Shown here piece by piece: positions 5,758 to 10,945 of a stretch of DNA of 10,945 nucleotides. The position numbers were made by a program, and so were the translations under genes. A model generated the notes under the pieces. It worked only from the letters and a program-made list of their open reading frames with translations, was not told the DNA's origin and made no database searches. Source of the DNA: Clostridia bacterium (GTDB lineage: Bacteria > Bacillota > Clostridia > Christensenellales > CAG-1252); NCBI GenBank assembly GCA_017615495.1, contig JAGAAA010000028.1, positions 1 to 10,945 of the forward strand, read 5' to 3'. The number at the start of each line of letters is the position of its first letter. Positions within the stretch are counted from its first letter, which is position 1.

Positions 5758-7286
5758 TCCGCAACCTCCTCGTCTTTTTCGGGGTCGTACTTTTCAAGGC
5801 GCACCTTCGCGCCGTCGATCTTGACGCCGACGCGGTCATCCATATCCCACTCGTCCGCGGTGTCGATATAAAAATCCTCGTCGGTATCGGTATAAACCTG
5901 AACTTGATAATAGGTGCCTTTGTAAAGGCTTTGCGTAACGGCGGCGCCGATCACGCCGTCCTCTTCGTCGTCGGTGAGTTCCACCGCGTCGAAGGGCACG
6001 TAAACCACCACTTCGTCCCCCGTTTCAAAGCCGTCGGTGGGTATCTCAAATTCCCCGTCGCAAAAGGTGACGTAACCGTCGCCCGTGACCTTGCCGAGGT
6101 ACTTGTTGATGGTGAGGATCTTTTTCATGATGTGGATGCTGTCCGGCACGATCTCCAACGAAACGATGCGGCCGGGGCGGAACTCCGCCTGCGATTGCAC
6201 GGTGAATTCGTAATTGTTGGCAAGCACGATCATCTCGTAATAAGTGCCTTTGAAAACGGTGGTCAAAACCTCTCCGTCAAAATGCCCGGTACCTGCGCCG
6301 TCCACGATCTTGATGTCTTCGGGACGGATGACCACGTCCACCTTCTCGTTCTTTTCAAAGCCCTTGTCCACGCAGCGGAGGGACTTGCCGAGGAAGGAAA
6401 CGACGTAGTCCTTTTCCATCACGCCGGAGAAGATGTTGGATTCCCCGATAAAGTCCGCGACGAAAGCGTTTTTGGGTTCGTCATAGATCTTTTTTGGGCG
6501 ATCGATCTGTTGGATGGAGCCGTCGTTCAAAACGACGACCACGTCGCTCATCGTAAGCGCTTCTTCTTGGTCGTGCGTGACGAAGATGAAGGTGATGCCG
6601 AGGTTTTCGTGCATCTTTTTGAGCTCGATCTGCATTTCCTTGCGCATCTTGAGGTCCAAAGCGCCAAGCGGCTCGTCCAGGAGCAACACTTTGGGCTCGC
6701 AAACGATGGCGCGGGCGATGGCAACGCGCTGTTGTTGCCCGCCGGAAAGAGAATTGACGTCACGATGACCGTAATCCTCAAGACCAACCAACTTCAACGC
6801 GCGGTTGACCTTTTGGGCAATTTCTTCTTTGGTGAACTTGCGTTCGCCGTTTTTGGCATTTTTGTCCTTGACCGTCTTGAGCTTCAAACCGAAAGCGACG
6901 TTTTTGAAAACGTTAAGATGCGGGAAAAGCGCGTACTTTTGGAAAACGGTGTTGACCGGGCGCTTATACGGCGGAATGTTGGTGATGGGCACGCCCTCGA
7001 TGAAAATTTCACCTTCCGTAGGCGTTTCAAAGCCGGCGATCAAACGAAGAAGAGTGGTTTTGCCGCAACCCGAAGGCCCCAAAAGGGTAACGAATTGCCC
7101 CCTCTTGATGCCGAGGTTCAAGTTGTCCAAAACCGTCACGCCGTCAAAGACTTTGGTGATGCCTTTGATCTCGATGATGTTCTCGTTCTTTTTGGAAGAA
7201 GCGGCGGCCTTAACAGGCGCCGGTTGGGGCGTAACGCCCGCGCTTTCTTTGGTGAATAATCCTTTGATCTTAGTAAAAATGCTCAT
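5754..7286 (-). CDS. potA: Polyamine-type ABC transporter ATP-binding protein PotA with duplicated C-terminal domain
   Basis: This cytoplasmic ATPase drives the importer. All ABC motifs are intact: Walker A GPSGCGKTT (70-78), Q-loop Q116, signature LSGGQQQ (180-186), Walker B VLLLDEP with D204 and E205, and the switch H238. At 510 residues it is far longer than the usual 350-380. About 38 residues precede the ABC domain, and about 110 follow the normal TOBE-type regulatory domain. The extra tail repeats the first C-terminal domain: residues 292-389 and 403-499 align end to end, sharing for example FKGTYYEMIV (345-354) and YKGTYYQVQV (455-464). The second copy has lost the RPED motif and is acidic. 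The ATG lies 15 bases after the regulator stop, with AAGGG as a weak ribosome binding site. The start is the only good one upstream of the ABC domain. Confidence 0.93.
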   Translation of the reverse strand: MSIFTKIKGLFTKESAGVTPQPAPVKAAASSKKNENIIEIKGITKVFDGVTVLDNLNLGIKRGQFVTLLGPSGCGKTTLLRLIAGFETPTEGEIFIEGVPITNIPPYKRPVNTVFQKYALFPHLNVFKNVAFGLKLKTVKDKNAKNGERKFTKEEIAQKVNRALKLVGLEDYGHRDVNSLSGGQQQRVAIARAIVCEPKVLLLDEPLGALDLKMRKEMQIELKKMHENLGITFIFVTHDQEEALTMSDVVVVLNDGSIQQIDRPKKIYDEPKNAFVADFIGESNIFSGVMEKDYVVSFLGKSLRCVDKGFEKNEKVDVVIRPEDIKIVDGAGTGHFDGEVLTTVFKGTYYEMIVLANNYEFTVQSQAEFRPGRIVSLEIVPDSIHIMKKILTINKYLGKVTGDGYVTFCDGEFEIPTDGFETGDEVVVYVPFDAVELTDDEEDGVIGAAVTQSLYKGTYYQVQVYTDTDEDFYIDTADEWDMDDRVGVKIDGAKVRLEKYDPEKDEEVAE

Positions 7287-7301
7287 TGCTTTTCCCTTGT
7301 A

Positions 7302-7835
7302 TTAAAAATTGGGCGGGCAGGAGATCCACAACACGGTGGCCTTTTTGTCCGTAACGTTTTCAATGGAATGCTTTTTGTCTGCTTTGTAGTAGAAGGTTTC
7401 CCCCTTCTCCACCGTAAAGACGCGGCGTCCGACGGTGAGCTTGATCTTGCCCGCCACCACGTAACCGAATTCCTCGCCTTCGTGCGGCATGTCGGTCTCC
7501 TTTGCGCCCTTTTCCAAGAGGTCCAAGAGGATGGGCTCCATCGCGTTCTTCTGCGCGGAGGGGACAAGCCAAGTGGTCAGGCTGTCGCCGTAATCCTTGG
7601 AGAAATAGTCCTCTTTGTGAAAGACGAGGGGCTCGCTTTCCTCATTGTGGAAGAATTCCCCGAGGTTGCTGCCCAATACTACCAAGATGTCGTTAAGCGT
7701 CTCGATCGAAGGGTTTGCAAGGTCGTTTTCCAACTGACTGATGAAGCCCTTCGTCAGCTCGCAACGGTCGGCAAGCTCCTCTTGCGTAAGATTATTTTTC
7801 AATCTAAGCGCCTTGATCTTGATCCCGATTTCCAT
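7302..7835 (-). CDS. XRE-family regulator with C-terminal cupin domain (PotR/PuuR-like)
   Basis: This 177-residue DNA-binding protein has an XRE helix-turn-helix at about residues 6-60 (LTQEELADRCELTKGFISQLEN) joined to a cupin_2 domain at about 105-172. Likely metal- or ligand-site residues in the cupin barrel are H118, E121/E122 and H156. HTH-cupin proteins of this type commonly sense a small molecule such as a polyamine and control its uptake or breakdown. It is the first gene of the operon, 15 bases before potA, with AAGGAG seven bases before the ATG. Its own promoter holds a 15-bp palindrome, so it probably regulates itself and the transporter. The ligand is inferred from the neighbours only. 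Confidence 0.88.
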   Translation of the reverse strand: MEIGIKIKALRLKNNLTQEELADRCELTKGFISQLENDLANPSIETLNDILVVLGSNLGEFFHNEESEPLVFHKEDYFSKDYGDSLTTWLVPSAQKNAMEPILLDLLEKGAKETDMPHEGEEFGYVVAGKIKLTVGRRVFTVEKGETFYYKADKKHSIENVTDKKATVLWISCPPNF

Positions 7836-7864
7836 AAAACGGCTCCTTTTTCTTTGGTTTCGTA

Positions 7865-7918
7865 AAAATAAACTTTCCGTTTGCGGCTTCTAACCGTACT
7901 AATCTCAAAGTTTATTTT
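7865..7918. repeat. 12-bp inverted repeat in the pot operon leader
   Basis: AAAATAAACTTT (7865-7876) and AAAGTTTATTTT (7907-7918) are perfect inverted copies separated by 30 bases. From the predicted transcription start near 7927, the pair would fall about 10 to 63 bases into the leader. It could fold as an AU-rich RNA hairpin with a GC-containing loop, or act as a second protein-binding site. It has no T tract in the right place for a standard terminator. Confidence 0.55.
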
Positions 7919-7933
7919 CTCTAAACAAAAATT

Positions 7934-7962
7934 ATTATAAGGAATACCTACGGTATTGTCAA
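7934..7962 (-). promoter_or_regulatory. Sigma-A promoter of the potR-potABCD operon
   Basis: On the minus strand a perfect -35 TTGACA (7962-7957) and a perfect -10 TATAAT (7939-7934) are separated by exactly 17 bases. The predicted start is near 7927, which gives a leader of about 92 nt before the regulator ATG. Such an unmodified consensus promoter should be very strong unless repressed, which fits the palindrome in its spacer. Confidence 0.92.
7943..7957. promoter_or_regulatory. Candidate operator palindrome in the pot promoter spacer
   Basis: AATACC-TAC-GGTATT is a 15-bp palindrome with perfect 6-bp arms and a 3-base centre. It fills most of the spacer between -10 and -35 and touches the first base of the -35. 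A protein bound here would block RNA polymerase. The encoded XRE-cupin regulator is the obvious candidate, by inference from position. Confidence 0.65.
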
Positions 7963-7983
7963 TCGTTTTCGCACTAAAAAACT

Positions 7984-8009
7984 TAAAAAATACGGCAGGC
8001 GCGTACTGC
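7984..8009. repeat. Possible degenerate fragment of the structured repeat
   Basis: A run of six A is followed by exactly twelve bases ending in AGGCGC and then GTAC. This is the same spacing and wording as the inner-stem region of copy C (8248-8270) and of half copy A' (2702-2720). The match stops at the apical hairpin. GCAG/CTGC (7995-7998 and 8006-8009) can form a small stem. It lies about 20 bases upstream of the -35 of the pot operon. The stretch is short, so chance similarity is possible. Confidence 0.28.
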
Positions 8010-8083
8010 AAACAAAAACCACTCTGTTCGTATTATAATTCGCGTGATTCAGATTCCGGAGGAAGGCGCTAAGCCTTTAGAAT

Positions 8084-8180
8084 GGTGCAGATACGAGACA
8101 CGACAAAGGGCGATGAATGAGCGTACTATGTCGTACGTGATTTCACCGCCCTGCAGTCCGTAACAAACTGGAGCCCTATA
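8084..8180. repeat. Structured intergenic repeat, copy B (no outer stem seen)
   Basis: This copy is close to copy A over GCAGATACGAG.CAC.ACAAA, the hairpin GAATGAGCGTAC...GTACGTGATTTC, and GCAGT..GTAACAAA. The inner stem is AGGGCG.TGAA (8107-8117) with TTCA.CGCCCT (8142-8152), and the tip is GCGTAC (8121-8126) with GTACGT (8133-8138). Compared with copy A, two base pairs changed on both sides (A-T to G-C and C-G to T-A) and one pair became an A/C mismatch. Unlike copies A and C I see no long outer stem, and its right end is less conserved, so it may be a decayed copy. It lies in the gap between the DUF2207 gene and the pot operon. Confidence 0.72.
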
Positions 8181-8210
8181 CAAAAAAAAGTAAAATTAAT
8201 ATGCAGATCA

Positions 8211-8335
8211 GTAACAGCGGAGAGTGGTGCGCAGACAAGCGCTCAATAAAAAAAGGGAGTAGGCGCGTACTCCTTGTACGTAACTGCTCCCTTTTGAAAT
8301 TGTAGCGAAGTATCCGCGCCGCTATACGCTGTTAC
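8211..8335. repeat. Structured intergenic repeat, complete copy C, overlapping the DUF2207 stop codon
   Basis: The outer arms GTAACAGCG (8211-8219) and CGCTGTTAC (8327-8335) pair perfectly; the right arm contains the TAA stop (8332-8334) of the DUF2207 gene. Inside are a middle stem GGTGCG/CGCGCC (8226-8231 and 8315-8320) and an inner stem AAAAGGGAGTAG/CTGCTCCCTTTT (8251-8262 and 8284-8295, one G-T pair). The tip is CGTAC/GTACG (8266-8270 and 8276-8280). The primary sequence of the stems is quite different from copies A and B, but the order and size of the parts are the same. Confidence 0.72.
8247..8296 (-). terminator. Probable intrinsic terminator of the lemA-DUF2207 operon, inside repeat copy C
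   Basis: On the minus strand the inner stem of copy C (8295-8284 with 8262-8251) ends in a run of seven T (8254-8248), four of them within the stem. A 12-bp hairpin followed by U residues about 37 bases after the stop codon is a credible Rho-independent terminator, though its tip carries the additional small GTAC hairpin. Confidence 0.6.
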
Positions 8336-10350
8336 CGGCGTCCGCCGAAGCCGCCCCCATGGAACCCTCCGCCACCACCGTGGAAGGAGGAGCCGCCGCC
8401 CCTGCCGCTTCCGCCGCCGAGGGTGCCGCCCACCTTTTTGGCAAGAGCCGCCGCCTGCGCCGCCTTTTGCGCGATCTGCACCGAGCGGATAACGTTTGCC
8501 ACGTTGCCGACGAAGTTCAACCCCGTCATGCCGCGGAAGGAACGCGAGAAGAAGTAAAGCACCAAGAAACGATCAGTATCGAAGCCGCTTGTCGAAAGCT
8601 GTTTGAATTCCGGATAAGCGATCTCAAGTTGCTCTGCCACCTTATCCGCAATGCCCATTGCGGTGGCAAAGATCATATAGTCTTCCCACAAAACGAGTTC
8701 GGGGATCTCGTGCTCGTCCATCAAGGAGAATTCCTGCATATACTTGGCGAGCCCTTTGAGGTTGTTATATTCCTTTTGCCCCACGAGGGTAAGAGGCGCT
8801 TTTGCTTTGCGCATGCAAAGATAAGCAATGAGCCCGCCAATGATGAGCCCGGCGCCGAAGAAGGTCATACCCGCCCCAACGAGGAAGCTGGCAAAGCCGG
8901 AGATCACCACCACGGCAAAGCCCGCGCCGATCATCGAGATGGAGAACTTTTGCGCCTTTTCGCGCGCGGGATTGTTCTTTCGATAAGCGCCCTCGCGCTG
9001 CGACTTATTAAGGATGGCAGCCTTATACTTCTCCACGACGTGCATAAAGCGCTCGTAGTTGTTTCTGGCATACTTTTCAAACTCTTTCATCGTGAAGGGC
9101 ATGCCAAGCGGTTTTACCATCAGAAGCATATCAATGACGTACTTTTGATGGGTGCGAAGCTCGTCCTCTTCGTCCTTTTTGAGGACGGTGATGACGGCGT
9201 TCTTTTTGCCTTCGTCGGGCGCGATGGTGATATACTTCAAGCGCACCAGTTCCAACATCGTGGCGGAGATGCTTTCGTCAATATAGTTTTCGTTGGAATA
9301 GTAAAAATAGAGGGGCGAAACCTCGCCGCCGGTGTATCCTTCCGGGATGTCACGGTAGTAGATGGGCGCGTCGGGAAGGTCAACGGGCTGATTGCGCTTT
9401 TTGGCGTAAAAGACGTACAGCACGCCGCCGGCAATGGCAAGCGCCGCTAAAATATAGTCAAGGATGGTGATGGCAAGACGAAGCTTGCGCTCACGCTCGT
9501 AAGCGTCGTACCACGCCTGTTCCTCTTCTTCCACCTGCTGCGCCGTCTGAGAATAATCCACCGAGCCGGCAACGTAATTGCCCTTAGTGAGGAGCATCCT
9601 GCTTTCAACGTACTCCCCTGCGGAGATATCCTCCACCTCAATGATGACGGACTTTTTATCCTCCGATTGCTTCCAAACGCCCACGGCGCCTTGCGATACG
9701 TGCAACCAGGAACGAAGTTCCGGCTCCGCCGTCGGGAAGTTGACTTGAACGCTAAGGCTCTTTACGTCCATCTTGTTGATCTCGGAAAGATATTGATAAT
9801 AGAACGTTGAGGCGTCCACCAGGTCGGTCACGATGCCTTTGATGGAATAACTGTAGGAGATCGTGTGCGTGCCGGAGGAAAACTCGGGCATAATGACGCC
9901 TATCTCCACCCCGGGGTTTTGCCCGTCGAAACGCGCGTAAAAATACCCGACGGGGGAATCGTACATCGAAGTATACTTCGCCTTGGCGCCATCCGCTTCG
10001 AGGTCCACCGCGCCGATGAACGGAATGCTCTTTCCGTCATAGAGGAAGGAACCGCCGTCAATGGAAAATGCGTCCTTTGCCTGCACTTTTTTGTCGTCGA
10101 TGATGCGATAAAAGTTCCACCAATCGCTGTCCTGTGCGGTAAACTTGGCTTTTGCCGTTTCGGTAAAGGTGGCAACGCCGTTTGCGCCCACGTCTACCTG
10201 AATGTCAAGTTTTTGAAGAACGATCTCGGATGAAAAGAGTTTGCAGGAAGTAAAGAGGGGCAAACACGCCGCGACCACCAGCAAAATAACGACAAAGCAA
10301 GCCGCGTAACGCAGCTTGCTTCTTTTTTTTACGATATTGGGTTGCGTCAT
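8332..10350 (-). CDS. DUF2207 domain-containing membrane protein (YciQ-like)
   Basis: This 672-residue membrane protein of unknown biochemical role has a hydrophobic N-terminal segment (about 14-35) ending in LFTSC. That sequence resembles a lipobox with C36. Next comes an extracellular beta-rich DUF2207 domain (about 45-265), a charged coiled stretch (EEEEQAWYDAYERERK), a membrane helix at about 293-316, a cytoplasmic region, two membrane helices at about 470-512 and the family hallmark WEDYMIFATAMGIADKV (555-571). The tail from residue 641 is glycine-rich with H657 and H664 and ends GGRR; such Gly/Ser tails are typical of the family. It starts at an ATG overlapping the lemA stop by one base, with AGGTGA upstream. 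LemA and DUF2207 proteins often occur together and are presumed to act at the cell envelope. Confidence 0.85.
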   Translation of the reverse strand: MTQPNIVKKRSKLRYAACFVVILLVVAACLPLFTSCKLFSSEIVLQKLDIQVDVGANGVATFTETAKAKFTAQDSDWWNFYRIIDDKKVQAKDAFSIDGGSFLYDGKSIPFIGAVDLEADGAKAKYTSMYDSPVGYFYARFDGQNPGVEIGVIMPEFSSGTHTISYSYSIKGIVTDLVDASTFYYQYLSEINKMDVKSLSVQVNFPTAEPELRSWLHVSQGAVGVWKQSEDKKSVIIEVEDISAGEYVESRMLLTKGNYVAGSVDYSQTAQQVEEEEQAWYDAYERERKLRLAITILDYILAALAIAGGVLYVFYAKKRNQPVDLPDAPIYYRDIPEGYTGGEVSPLYFYYSNENYIDESISATMLELVRLKYITIAPDEGKKNAVITVLKKDEEDELRTHQKYVIDMLLMVKPLGMPFTMKEFEKYARNNYERFMHVVEKYKAAILNKSQREGAYRKNNPAREKAQKFSISMIGAGFAVVVISGFASFLVGAGMTFFGAGLIIGGLIAYLCMRKAKAPLTLVGQKEYNNLKGLAKYMQEFSLMDEHEIPELVLWEDYMIFATAMGIADKVAEQLEIAYPEFKQLSTSGFDTDRFLVLYFFSRSFRGMTGLNFVGNVANVIRSVQIAQKAAQAAALAKKVGGTLGGGSGRGGGSSFHGGGGGFHGGGFGGRR

Positions 10351-10922
10351 TAAAACTTCACCTGCGGCACGTTCTCACGGATGTCGTTGGAGACCTCGAA
10401 GAACTTCTCCTCCTTAAACTTAAACATCGACGCGATGATGTTGGAGGGGAAGCGCTTCACGAGCACGTTGTACTTTTGTACCGTGTCGTTGTAGAACTGC
10501 CTTGCGAAAGAGATCTTGTTTTCGATCTCGGTAAGTTCCGCCTGAAGCTTCAAGAAGTTCTCGTTAGCTTTCAGTTCGGGATACTTTTCCATCGTAACGA
10601 GGAGCCTGCCAAGGGCGGAGGACAAACCTTTGTTTGCCTCGATGGCTTCCTCCGTGGTGGTTGCGCTGCTCACGCGGCTACGCCACATCGTAACGTTTTC
10701 AAGCGTCTCTTTTTCGTGCGTGGCATATCCTTTAACGGTTTCCACGAGATTGGGGATAAGGTCAAAACGACGGCGAAGTTGCACGTCGATCTGCGACCAA
10801 CCGTTCTTAACCTTTTCCTTGCTGTCGACAAGTTTGTTGTAGACCTTAACGATAAGCGCGACGACGATGATAACAAGCGCCGCAACGCCGATGCCAATCA
10901 ACAATTTGACCCACCAAAACAT
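10350..10922 (-). CDS. lemA: LemA family protein
   Basis: This 190-residue protein has one N-terminal membrane helix (about 4-27) followed by a long helical domain. Family signatures are NGWSQIDVQLRRRFDLIPNL (40-59), VKGYATHEKETL (63-74), YPELKANENFLKLQ (114-127) and ARQFYNDTVQKYN (140-152). LemA proteins are membrane-anchored helical-bundle proteins of unclear function, usually near proteases or DUF2207 proteins. The ATG (10922-10920) follows AGAGGTG by five bases. It is translationally coupled to the DUF2207 gene by a TAATG overlap. Only 23 bases upstream are in the window, so the promoter is not seen. Confidence 0.93.
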   Translation of the reverse strand: MFWWVKLLIGIGVAALVIIVVALIVKVYNKLVDSKEKVKNGWSQIDVQLRRRFDLIPNLVETVKGYATHEKETLENVTMWRSRVSSATTTEEAIEANKGLSSALGRLLVTMEKYPELKANENFLKLQAELTEIENKISFARQFYNDTVQKYNVLVKRFPSNIIASMFKFKEEKFFEVSNDIRENVPQVKF

Positions 10923-10945
10923 AAGTTCACCTCTTGCTGTTATTC

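Noticed and set aside
5904..7259. Long plus-strand open frame (451 codons) opposite potA
   Set aside because: The opposite strand encodes an intact ABC ATPase with all motifs. The translated shadow is rich in His, Asp and Val with no domain pattern.
7836..7927. Riboswitch in the leader of the pot operon
   Set aside because: The leader is short and AU-rich. I see an inverted repeat but no motif of a known riboswitch class and no terminator or sequestering hairpin over the ribosome binding site.
7799..8011. Minus-strand 70-codon frame overlapping the regulator start and the pot promoter
   Set aside because: It runs through the consensus promoter, operator and leader, overlaps the regulator gene out of frame, and lacks a ribosome binding site.
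8031..8040. TATAAT-like hexamers on both strands (TATTATAATT)
   Set aside because: No acceptable -35 lies 16-18 bases upstream on either strand, so I do not call a promoter.
8084..8335. Repeats as a CRISPR array or integron attC sites
   Set aside because: The copies are too long, unequally spaced and divergent for CRISPR. There is no cas gene, no integrase and no cassette gene between them.
8359..9450. Plus-strand open frame (363 codons) opposite the DUF2207 gene
   Set aside because: It is a shadow of the DUF2207 coding frame; no start signal and no family resemblance.

Overview
The window looks like a chromosomal segment of a Bacillota bacterium of the class Clostridia, probably an uncultured gut lineage. 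This is inferred from AGGAGG-type ribosome binding sites, consensus sigma-A promoters, a Clostridia-style potR-potABCD operon, a LemA/DUF2207 pair and a PepV-type M20 peptidase. No species can be named from the sequence.

Left part, plus strand: the last 41 codons of prolyl-tRNA synthetase (1-126) and its intrinsic terminator. Next come a PepV-like M20 metallopeptidase (303-1604) with its own promoter and an AEC-family permease (1646-2575). The permease has an extended -10 promoter whose predicted start site falls on the ATG, so its mRNA may be leaderless. A 12-bp terminator hairpin closes this block.

Middle part, minus strand: a five-gene polyamine-type ABC import operon, read right to left as XRE-cupin regulator (7302-7835), potA (5754-7286), potB (4945-5757), potC (4109-4948) and potD (2862-4067). 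It starts from a consensus TTGACA-17-TATAAT promoter with a 15-bp palindrome in the spacer, the likely operator for the regulator. PotA carries a duplicated C-terminal domain. PotD lacks part of the canonical polyamine pocket, so the substrate may not be spermidine or putrescine.

Right part, minus strand: lemA (10350-10922) and a DUF2207 membrane protein (8332-10350), with start and stop codons overlapping by one base.

The least ordinary feature lies between genes. A family of about 100-130-nt structured repeats occurs at 2734-2861, 8084-8180 and 8211-8335, with a half copy at 2651-2721 and a possible fragment at 7984-8009. All lie in the same orientation. They share an apical GCGTAC/GTACGT hairpin on an inner stem whose sequence changes between copies while pairing is mostly kept, including two fully compensatory changes. 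Two copies are closed by long outer stems of unrelated sequence, and these abut or overlap the stop codons of potD and the DUF2207 gene. Read on the minus strand they could serve as terminators. I do not recognise a named family for them.
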